Origin: Bacteroides fragilis NCTC 9343
Lineage (GTDB): Bacteria; Bacteroidota; Bacteroidia; Bacteroidales; Bacteroidaceae
Length of the DNA stretch: 64,000 nt
NCBI RefSeq assembly: GCF_000025985.1
Contig: NC_003228.3
Coordinates: 4,588,001 to 4,652,000 of the forward strand
Direction: 5' to 3'
Below the pieces are notes generated by a model, which saw nothing but the letters and a program-made list of their open reading frames with translations, was not told where the DNA came from and searched no databases. A program made the translations under genes and the position numbers. Position 1 is the first letter of the stretch, and each line of letters opens with the position of its first letter. Shown piece by piece: positions 14,334 to 21,541 of the stretch.

Positions 14334-14365
14334 CAAAAGTAAGGCATTAGGAGATAAGAGACAAA
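14334..14365 (-). promoter_or_regulatory. rRNA promoter P3 (distal)
   Basis: On the minus strand TTTG (14362-14365), a 20-nt spacer, then TACTTTTG (14334-14341), followed by GCATCCGC. Three promoters of the same design lie in 300 bp. Confidence 0.85.
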
Positions 14366-14630
14366 TATAAAAGGGGATTTTTTTGAAAATATTTTGAATA
14401 AAAACGTAAAGGGCTGAGGGAGAGGAGGATTTTAATACAGGATGATGGGGGAAGGGAAGGAAGAGAAGAAAAGGGACACATTATTATATTATATAGGGGA
14501 AATTTATCGGAGAGAGGGAAAAGGGTATTTGCCGAGAAAGGGAGAAGGAGAAGTGTTTGCGGGAGGAAATTGAGGAGAAAATAGCGAATTTAACGGGAGG
14601 TAAACAGAAAATACGACGGGATTGTGACAA

Positions 14631-14853
14631 GGATTGAACGGGAATCAAACGGAAGTCAGATAAGAGTCAGATGGTAGTCAAACAGGGTTAAACTGAAAAG
14701 TCGGTAGGAATCAGGCGAGGATTGGACCGGAATCAAATGGAGAGTGAACGGAAATTAAACGAAAATCAGACGGGGAGTGAATGGAAATTGAGCAGAAGTC
14801 AAACAGAAATCAGACAAGGATCAAACAAGAATCAAACGGGAATTGAACGGAAT
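14631..14853. repeat. degenerate 11-bp tandem repeat, about 20 units
   Basis: Successive units approximate RRRTCARACGG, mostly 11 bp with some of 10 or 12 bp; examples are AATCAAACGG, AAGTCAAACAG and GAATTGAACGG. Units drift by single-base changes, mostly purine for purine. The period is close to one helical turn. Confidence 0.75.
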
Positions 14854-14855
14854 CC

Positions 14856-14876
14856 TGCGTTAACATTGTTAATGCA
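14856..14876. repeat. 9-bp hairpin
   Basis: TGCGTTAAC (14856-14864) pairs with GTTAATGCA (14868-14876) around a 3-nt loop, with one G-T wobble. Confidence 0.7.
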
Positions 14877-14889
14877 GTTGGGGAAACAT

Positions 14890-14942
14890 TTATTTCCAGG
14901 ACGGAAATAACAAGGCTTCTGCTTCTAAAAGCCTTGTTATTT
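14890..14942. terminator. two overlapping, mutually exclusive hairpins; the second is terminator-like
   Basis: TTATTTCC (14890-14897) pairs perfectly with GGAAATAA (14903-14910). The end of that arm also belongs to a longer perfect stem, AAATAACAAGGCTT (14905-14918) with AAGCCTTGTTATTT (14929-14942), 14 bp with a 10-nt loop. The long stem has T-rich or A-rich flanks in both directions, so it could terminate from either side. No gene ends nearby. Confidence 0.6.
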
Positions 14943-14954
14943 GGAGACAAAAGA

Positions 14955-14981
14955 CTTGATTTAACAGGGTGTTAAATCAAG
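14955..14981. repeat. perfect 12-bp inverted repeat
   Basis: CTTGATTTAACA (14955-14966) and its exact complement (14970-14981) are separated by GGG. It could be a protein operator or a further hairpin of the series. Confidence 0.75.
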
Positions 14982-15216
14982 TAATAGGAAGAGAAGAAAA
15001 GAAAGGAAGAAAAGAATTGAAGATGAATACAATAGAGAGACAAGGGAGTGTTTACTGGGAAAAGGGATAAGTGCCGGACCGAAAGGGATAGTTGCGATTA
15101 GGACAAGTATGGGGGCAGGGGATTTTAAAAGCAAGGTTGGGAATGGAAGCGGGAGGAGCTTACTATTAAAACCCACAGGACATTGGGTAGTGTAAAATGA
15201 AGTAAGTATAGTTGTG

Positions 15217-15279
15217 ATCAGAGCAGGTATGGATGCAATCAGAGCAGGTATAGGTGCAATTAAAGCAAGTGCCGGTGCA
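15217..15279. repeat. three tandem copies of a 21-bp repeat
   Basis: Units at 15217-15237, 15238-15258 and 15259-15279, all beginning ATYARAGCARGT and ending GRTGCA or GGTGCA. A related diverged unit lies near 15097-15117. The first two copies differ at only two positions. Confidence 0.8.
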
Positions 15280-15376
15280 ATCCGGAAGAACATTTGCGAT
15301 CAGGAAGGTTTCATTATAAAGTATTTTCATAAGCAAAATTTAGGGTAAAAACAGGAGAAGCCTACCTTTCAAACCA

Positions 15377-15450
15377 AAGGCATGTTGGTTTAAAGCCAAG
15401 GGGTGTTGTTGGCTTAAAAGGTAAGGAGTCTTGGTTTTAAAGATAAAAGG
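15377..15450. repeat. degenerate 22-26-bp repeat
   Basis: Three to four imperfect units share a core like AAGGnGTnTTGGYTTAAAAG: around TTGGTTTAAAG, TTGGCTTAAAAG and TTGGTTTTAAAG. Unit length varies. Confidence 0.5.
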
Positions 15451-15503
15451 ATGGCTGTGTAAAGAGGTTATAGGGGTATTTTTAGGGAAATAGAGAGCTG
15501 CTC

Positions 15504-15530
15504 AAAGAAAGAAAGAAAGAAAGAAAGAAA
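15504..15530. repeat. AAAG tetranucleotide repeat
   Basis: About 6.75 uninterrupted AAAG units, a simple repeat of the type that can change length by slippage. It is not within or close to a gene start. Confidence 0.9.
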
Positions 15531-16103
15531 GAGAATAAGGAGATGTATAGATTTGAGAAGAGACTATACAGGATTCAAGTATAAAACCTGAATCCTGAAG
15601 TTTTCTATTTACACAAAATTCTGGACAGTGCCAGACTATATGAATCAACCTTAGCCTACTCTATAAACCACACTCACCCACTCCTTGTCCCTATGCCTAA
15701 TCGTTTTGCATCAATCATCCCCATTATAGCATTAACAACATAGAAAAGTTCCCTCCACTGAAATAATGTTTAGCCCGATACAGATAATGATGTTTGAATC
15801 ATCTTGAAGTAGAAACTTATTTCTCCATTCCGTCCATTACAACTCAAGCTGAAATAGCCACCGCTTGTATGTAAGCATTATACAAACCAGCTAAATATCT
15901 CCAAACAAGTTACAATAAATATCTTTCTATAAAAGTTTTGCCTCCTATTCATTAAAAGTTCAGGTTAACAACAGAAAAAGAATCATAACTGGGACCAAAG
16001 GCAATCTTTTCAGGTTCTACAACGATTTCGTTTCATCTTTTTTTCGTATTTTTGTCCCAATATGCATGCTTCTGCAAGGATAGCAAAGACGAATAAAAAA
16101 ATA

Positions 16104-17057
16104 ATGAGAGTAATTGATTTAATACATAGCAACGAAAAAACAGCTTTCTCTTTCGAAATACTCCCTCCTTTAAAGGGTACGGGCATCGAGAAGTTGTACC
16201 AAACCATAGATACCTTACGTGAGTTCGACCCAAAGTATATCAACATCACCACTCATCGCAGTGAGTATGTATATCGGGATTTAGGCAACGGACTTTTTCA
16301 GCGCAACCGCCTGAGAAGACGTCCGGGAACCGTAGCTGTAGCTGCTGCCATCCAGAATAAATACAACATCACAGTAGTACCCCACATTTTGTGTAGCGGG
16401 TTTACACAGGAAGAGACAGAATATGTACTGCTCGACCTTCAGTTCCTGGGTATTACAGATCTATTAGTGCTTCGTGGCGATAAAGCCAAACATGAAACCG
16501 TGTTTACTCCTGAGGGAGACGGACATCATCATGCTTTGGATCTACAGCAACAAATCAATAACTTCAACAAAGGTATTTTTGTAGACGGATCGGAGATGAA
16601 AGTGACTAATACTCCTTTCTCATACGGTGTGGCTTGCTATCCGGAAAAGCATGAAGAAGCTCCTAATATCGATATGGATATCTATTGGTTGAAGAAGAAA
16701 GTGGAAGCCGGTGCAGAATATGCCGTTACCCAACTGTTTTACGATAACAAAAAGTACTTTGAATTCGTAGAAAAGGTACATCAGGCAGGTATCGACATCC
16801 CTATCATCCCGGGTATTAAGCCCTTTAAAAAGATATCACAACTGAATATGGTGCCTAAAACGTTCAAGGTAGACCTTCCGGAAGAGTTGACCAAGGAAGC
16901 ACTGAAGTGCCAAACCGATGAGGAAGCCCGTCAGGTAGGCATCGAATGGTGCATCAGCCAATGCAAAGAGTTGATGGCAGCCGGTGTGCCCAGTATCCAT
17001 TTCTACTCCATCGGAGCAGTGGACAGTATCAAAGAAGTAGCCAAAGCAATTTACTAA
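16104..17057 (+). CDS. metF: methylenetetrahydrofolate reductase MetF
   Basis: Flavoenzyme that reduces 5,10-methylene-THF to 5-methyl-THF for methionine synthesis. The TIM-barrel protein has the family N-terminus FSFEILPP with the catalytic glutamate, the FAD-site segment around LRGDKAKHE, and the conserved ACYPEKHEEAPN and TQLFYDN motifs. The frame opens at 16062, but the ATG at 16104 gives 317 residues and removes a family-atypical lysine-rich extension. A TATTTTTG -7-like element lies at 16047-16054. holB begins 3 bp after the stop, so the two are co-transcribed. Confidence 0.95.
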   Translation: MRVIDLIHSNEKTAFSFEILPPLKGTGIEKLYQTIDTLREFDPKYINITTHRSEYVYRDLGNGLFQRNRLRRRPGTVAVAAAIQNKYNITVVPHILCSGFTQEETEYVLLDLQFLGITDLLVLRGDKAKHETVFTPEGDGHHHALDLQQQINNFNKGIFVDGSEMKVTNTPFSYGVACYPEKHEEAPNIDMDIYWLKKKVEAGAEYAVTQLFYDNKKYFEFVEKVHQAGIDIPIIPGIKPFKKISQLNMVPKTFKVDLPEELTKEALKCQTDEEARQVGIEWCISQCKELMAAGVPSIHFYSIGAVDSIKEVAKAIY

Positions 17058-17060
17058 GCC

Positions 17061-18170
17061 ATGTTTTTCAGAGACGTCATCGGACAAGAAGAGGCCAAGT
17101 ATCGACTGATACAAGAAGTCAGCGAAGGACGCATCCCCCATGCCCAGCTTTTTTGTGGGCCCGAAGGGGTAGGCAAGTTTCCGCTGGCACTGGCCTATGC
17201 ACGCTATCTGAGTTGCACCAATCGTAGTGACACTGATGCTTGCGGAGTCTGTCCGTCATGTGTGAAATTCAATAAGCTGGTTCACCCGGATGTTCATTTC
17301 GTCTTTCCGGTAGTAAAAAACGGGAGAAGCGATGACTACATTGTAGAATGGAGAAAATTGGTGTTAAACAATCCCTATTTTACCATCAATCATTGGCTGA
17401 ACGAAATAAATGCAGAAAATGCACAGGCCGTAATCTACACCAAAGAGAGTGATGAGATCATGAAAAAGCTCAGCCTTAAATCCAGCGAGGGCGGATTTAA
17501 GATTACACTCCTCTGGCTGCCGGAAAAGATGCAACAGGCTTGTGCCAACAAGTTATTGAAACTGCTGGAAGAACCACCCGAAAAGACAATCTTCCTTTTG
17601 GTTTCGGAGGCTCCCGATTTAATTCTCCAAACGATATTGAGCCGCACACAACGCTTCAATCTACGTAAAATTGAGGAAGAGTGTATGGCCGAGGCTTTAC
17701 AAAGCAAATACGGGGTCCAGCAGGCAACCAGTATTTCGATCGCCCACCTAGCCAACGGAAACTTTATCAAAGCCCTCGAGACGATTCACCTGAATGAAGA
17801 GAATCAGTTGTTTTTCGAACTGTTTGTCAGTTTGATGCGACTCTCTTACCAACGGAAAATCCGGGAAATGAAATTATGGAGTGAACAAGTGGCAGGCATG
17901 GGACGCGAACGCCAGAAAAATTTTCTGGAATACTGCCAACGAATGATCCGGGAGAATTTTATCTACAACCTACACCGGAAAGAGTTGACTTATATGACAT
18001 TAGAAGAACAGAACTTCGCTACACGGTTTGCCCCTTTTGTCAACGAACGAAATGTAATGGGCATCATGGATGAACTGAGTGAAGCTCAAAAACATATTGA
18101 ACAGAACGTAAATGCTAAAATGGTATTTTTCGACTTCTCGCTGAAGATGATCGTACTGTTAAAGCAATAA
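17061..18170 (+). CDS. holB: DNA polymerase III delta-prime subunit
   Basis: Clamp-loader subunit (AAA+ fold) that helps load the sliding clamp. The 369-residue protein has a P-loop-like GPEGVGK at 33-39 and a four-cysteine zinc site (C52, C61, C64, C67). The IYTKESDEIMKKLSLKS region and the KLLKLLEEPP motif after it are typical of delta-prime. The sensor-type serine-arginine SRTQRF is present. The pairing of holB with a PSP1 gene downstream is also seen in Firmicutes (holB-yaaT), which supports the call. Confidence 0.92.
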   Translation: MFFRDVIGQEEAKYRLIQEVSEGRIPHAQLFCGPEGVGKFPLALAYARYLSCTNRSDTDACGVCPSCVKFNKLVHPDVHFVFPVVKNGRSDDYIVEWRKLVLNNPYFTINHWLNEINAENAQAVIYTKESDEIMKKLSLKSSEGGFKITLLWLPEKMQQACANKLLKLLEEPPEKTIFLLVSEAPDLILQTILSRTQRFNLRKIEEECMAEALQSKYGVQQATSISIAHLANGNFIKALETIHLNEENQLFFELFVSLMRLSYQRKIREMKLWSEQVAGMGRERQKNFLEYCQRMIRENFIYNLHRKELTYMTLEEQNFATRFAPFVNERNVMGIMDELSEAQKHIEQNVNAKMVFFDFSLKMIVLLKQ

Positions 18171-18186
18171 CTCTAAAATAAAGTAT

Positions 18187-19641
18187 ATGGAATTTAAACT
18201 GCATAATGGGAGCGGAGGTCTTTGTTGTAAAAGCTGTTCCCGACAAGATAAAAAACTAAATACCTATGATTGGCTGGCCGACATACCAGGCAATGCAGAG
18301 GAGAGTGATATGGTAGAAGTTCAATTTAAGAACACCCGTAAAGGCTACTACCGTAACAGTAACAAAATCAAATTGGAGAAAGGCGATATCGTAGCTGTAG
18401 AAGCTACTCCGGGACACGATATTGGTACTGTCACCCTGACAGGACGATTAGTCCCCCTCCAGATGAAAAAGGCAAACTTTAAACAGGATGCCGAAATCAA
18501 GCGTATCTACCGCAAAGCAAAAGCTGTAGATATGGAGAAATATGAAGAAGCAAAAGCCAAAGAACATACCACAATGATTCGTGCACGGCAGATAGCAGCC
18601 AGTCTGAATCTGGATATGAAAATTGGTGATGTAGAATATCAAGGAGACGGCAATAAAGCTATCTTTTATTATATCGCCGACGAACGCGTAGACTTCCGCC
18701 AATTGATTAAAGTACTGGCCGAAGCTTTTAGAGTACGTATCGAAATGAAGCAAATCGGTGCACGGCAGGAAGCCGGACGCATCGGAGGTATCGGCCCTTG
18801 CGGACGTGAGTTATGCTGTGCCACCTGGATGACCAGTTTTGTATCCGTATCAACCAGTGCGGCAAGGTATCAGGATATTTCACTGAATCCTCAAAAGTTG
18901 GCCGGACAGTGTGCCAAGTTAAAATGTTGCCTGAACTATGAAGTGGACTGCTATGTAGAAGCACAAAAACGTCTGCCCTCAAGAGAAATCGAACTGGAAA
19001 CCAAAGACGGAACCTATTACTTCTTCAAAGCAGATATCCTCAGTAATCAGATTTCGTATTCAACCGACAAAAACTTTGCAGCAAACTTAGTGACCATTAG
19101 CGGAAAACGTGCATTCGAAGTGATAGGGCTGAACAAAAGAGGTATTAAACCGGACAGTCTGTTGGAAGCCGAACGCAAACCGGAACCTAAAAAGCCTGTT
19201 GATTTGCTGGAGCAGGAAAGCTTGACGCGTTTCGACCGTGACCGCCGCCGTAACGCCAAAGACGGAAATGGAAAGGACGAAGGCGGAAACGGAAACCGGA
19301 AAAAGAAAAAGAAGAATAATAACCGCCCGCAACAAGCTACCAATGGCGAAACACAGAGTTCACAGCCCACTCCGATTAATGCACAGGAGAACAACGGTTC
19401 TCAGCCTGTACAAAACCAACAGCGTACACGTGGTGAACGTCCGAAAAACAATAATCGCAACAACAACCAACCACGTAAAAATAATGAGTCTCGTGAACCG
19501 CGTAGCAACGAGAACCGGGAAACGCGTAAAAACGAACCCCGTGAACAGCGCCCTCCTCGCGAACCACGCGGACCGCGCAACAATGAACAACCTAAACGTA
19601 TCGAGAAAGCTCAGGAAAATGAAAAGCCTGCTCAAGAATAG
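18187..19641 (+). CDS. PSP1-domain protein (RicT/YaaT-like) with long basic tail
   Basis: The first ~330 residues are a PSP1 domain protein related to RicT (YaaT), which in Bacillus works with RNase Y in an iron-sulfur complex controlling mRNA processing. Cysteines are conserved: C13, C14 and C17 near the start, the GPCGRELCC motif and LKCCLNYEVDC. After ~335 the protein becomes a low-complexity tail of about 150 residues rich in Asn, Arg, Glu, Pro and Gln, likely disordered and possibly RNA-binding. The tail's last 23 bp overlap gldH. The RNase Y link is inference from the family. Confidence 0.88.
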   Translation: MEFKLHNGSGGLCCKSCSRQDKKLNTYDWLADIPGNAEESDMVEVQFKNTRKGYYRNSNKIKLEKGDIVAVEATPGHDIGTVTLTGRLVPLQMKKANFKQDAEIKRIYRKAKAVDMEKYEEAKAKEHTTMIRARQIAASLNLDMKIGDVEYQGDGNKAIFYYIADERVDFRQLIKVLAEAFRVRIEMKQIGARQEAGRIGGIGPCGRELCCATWMTSFVSVSTSAARYQDISLNPQKLAGQCAKLKCCLNYEVDCYVEAQKRLPSREIELETKDGTYYFFKADILSNQISYSTDKNFAANLVTISGKRAFEVIGLNKRGIKPDSLLEAERKPEPKKPVDLLEQESLTRFDRDRRRNAKDGNGKDEGGNGNRKKKKKNNNRPQQATNGETQSSQPTPINAQENNGSQPVQNQQRTRGERPKNNNRNNNQPRKNNESREPRSNENRETRKNEPREQRPPREPRGPRNNEQPKRIEKAQENEKPAQE

Positions 19642-20089
19642 CATTTGCATGCTCCTTACCACATGGGTTCTGACTGCATGTGACGAAAATACTGTGTATC
19701 ACTCTTACCAATCCACTCCCCCGGATGGATGGAAGAAGAGTGATACACTCTTTTTCAACGTGCCTCTAAAAGATTCCCTAGCCAACCTGCGACTGTCCGT
19801 TGGTGTACGCAACAGCAGTAACTACCCTTATCAGAACCTGAATATCCTCATCCATTATAATCTGGAAGATTCAACTGTATGGAAGACAGATACCCTGAAG
19901 TTTATACTGACTGACCGGGAAGGTAAATGGACAGGAACCGGCTGGGGAAGTCTCTACCAATCGGCACTCCCTTTGAAGGACTGCTTTGTTAAACATCCCG
20001 GCAACTATACTTTCAAAATAGTACACGAAATGAAGAATGAACAACTAACCGGGATCAGTGATGTGGGATTGAAAATAGAACATTTATAG
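19619..20089 (+). CDS. gldH: gliding motility lipoprotein GldH
   Basis: A 156-residue lipoprotein: signal sequence MKSLLKNSICMLLTTWVLTAC with a lipobox ending at C21, then the GldH core (YHSYQSTPPDGWKKSDTLFF, and GTGWGSLYQSALPLKD later). GldH is needed for gliding in Flavobacterium, but homologues occur in non-gliding Bacteroides, where the role is unknown. The frame stays open upstream through the repetitive tail of the previous gene; the ATG at 19619, preceded by AGGAA, is the true start. Its stop overlaps the 3' end of rodA on the other strand by 6 bp. Confidence 0.9.
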   Translation: MKSLLKNSICMLLTTWVLTACDENTVYHSYQSTPPDGWKKSDTLFFNVPLKDSLANLRLSVGVRNSSNYPYQNLNILIHYNLEDSTVWKTDTLKFILTDREGKWTGTGWGSLYQSALPLKDCFVKHPGNYTFKIVHEMKNEQLTGISDVGLKIEHL

Positions 20090-21541
20090 CCGTCTGCTAC
20101 GCCCCGCATCGATACGCAGAAAGATAAAAAGCAGAATCGTAAATCCCCATAAAGATGACCCGCCATAACTAAAGAAAGGCAACGGAATACCGATTACAGG
20201 AGTCAGACCAAGTACCATTCCGATGTTAATAAACAAATGGAACAGGAAAATGCTCACAACCGAATAGCCATAAACCCGCCCGAAAGTAGAAGTCTGCCGC
20301 TCTGACGTCGCTATAAGACGGAGTATCAATGCCAAGAAAAGCAAAAGAACGGCTGCCGAACCAACAAACCCCTGTTCTTCACCCACAGTACAGAAAATGA
20401 AATCGGTATCTTGTTCGGGCACATATTTCAACTTGGTTTGTGTACCATTCAGAAAACCTTTACCCGTCAACCCTCCGGAACCAATCGCAATCTTCGACTG
20501 GTTAACGTTGTAACCGGCTCCGGCCAAGTCCTCTTCCATCCCCAACACCACTTTTATACGAATCTGCTGATGAGGTTCAAGAATGTTGTCGAACACATAA
20601 TCACTTGAATAAAGAAAACCGATAGAACCCAAAGCAAACAATCCGATCAAAAGATAGGCACGTTGCCGTTCGCTCAAAGATAAGTAAAGTAGATAACCTA
20701 TGGTCACCACACAAAGCCCCCACTCCACCCAAACCAAATTGAATGGAGAGAGATACTCAGAAACGAGATAAGCGATCAGCAGCACAAGCAAACTACCGCC
20801 TATCATATTCCGTACAGGTTCCCACTTTTTCCTATACACCCAAACCATGGAACCGGCAAATAAAAGTATCATCAACAACACGGCAAACTCTCCGATAGGC
20901 GTAGGCGTATCGGCTATAAATACCTGATCGAAACGAATACCGACCACAAAATAGACTACGGCACATACTCCCGAAAACAAAACTACTCCAGGCATACCCT
21001 CGCGATATAACACCAAGAAGAAGGCAAGATAGACCAATGCCGAACCGGTTTCTTTCTGCAAAATAATCAGCAACATCGGAAGTAAAATAAAAGCTACCAA
21101 GGGTAAAAAGCACTTCCACTTCTTGATATTAAATGAATAGGCATTCATAAACTTTGCCAGAGCCAAAGCTGTGGCAAATTTTGCAAACTCCGCCGGCTGC
21201 AGACTGACCGGACCTAATATTAACCACGAACGGGAACCTTTCGTATCGGGTGCAATAAAAATGGTTACGATTAACAGAAGAATCATACCTATATATATCA
21301 GGTATGCAAACATATCGTACATTCGTTCTTCAAGCATCAGGAGTATAAAACCAAGCCCAAAGGAACAGATAATCCACACAAACTGCCTACCGGCACGTGT
21401 TGAAAAGTCCAGAAAGTCACGATCACCATAATCATAACTGGCACCGCACACACTAAACCATCCACCGATTATAAGGAGCAGGTAAATGACGATCGTTACC
21501 CAATCCAATGTTTTCCATAAACTAACGCTCCTCGTTTCCAT
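20084..21541 (-). CDS. rodA: rod-shape peptidoglycan polymerase RodA (SEDS)
   Basis: Multi-spanning SEDS-family glycosyltransferase that polymerises glycan strands in the elongasome with PBP2. The 485-residue protein has ~10 hydrophobic segments. Family hallmarks are QPAEFAKFATALALAKF and, near the C-terminus, GLTPVIGIPLPFFSYGGSS. It is ~100 residues longer than E. coli RodA, with an extra loop and membrane segments in the middle (~220-330), as in other Bacteroidota. It overlaps mrdA by 20 bp, so translation is coupled. Confidence 0.95.
   Translation of the reverse strand: METRSVSLWKTLDWVTIVIYLLLIIGGWFSVCGASYDYGDRDFLDFSTRAGRQFVWIICSFGLGFILLMLEERMYDMFAYLIYIGMILLLIVTIFIAPDTKGSRSWLILGPVSLQPAEFAKFATALALAKFMNAYSFNIKKWKCFLPLVAFILLPMLLIILQKETGSALVYLAFFLVLYREGMPGVVLFSGVCAVVYFVVGIRFDQVFIADTPTPIGEFAVLLMILLFAGSMVWVYRKKWEPVRNMIGGSLLVLLIAYLVSEYLSPFNLVWVEWGLCVVTIGYLLYLSLSERQRAYLLIGLFALGSIGFLYSSDYVFDNILEPHQQIRIKVVLGMEEDLAGAGYNVNQSKIAIGSGGLTGKGFLNGTQTKLKYVPEQDTDFIFCTVGEEQGFVGSAAVLLLFLALILRLIATSERQTSTFGRVYGYSVVSIFLFHLFINIGMVLGLTPVIGIPLPFFSYGGSSLWGFTILLFIFLRIDAGRSRRL

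Larger units (their letters stand above)
14366..16046. other. 1.7-kb gene-less block upstream of the rRNA operon
   Basis: No credible protein gene is present. The plus strand is strongly purine-rich up to about 15.5 kb. The block holds several families of degenerate tandem repeats, a row of hairpins and an AAAG simple repeat, each listed separately. Open frames in it (for example 14722-14910 and 14961-15293) are products of the repeats: low-complexity peptides with no start signal. The last 500 bp are ordinary A+T-rich sequence leading into metF. Confidence 0.7.

Noticed and set aside
14961..15293. 110-residue minus-strand frame with repeated Ile-Pro-Ala-Leu units
   Set aside because: The peptide periodicity comes directly from the 21-bp DNA repeat and no start signal or terminator accompanies it.
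15504..15530. Phase-variable promoter at the AAAG tract
   Set aside because: No gene start or promoter lies close enough in either direction.
15960..16103. Possible SAM riboswitch before metF
   Set aside because: No recognisable SAM aptamer core or following terminator could be seen.
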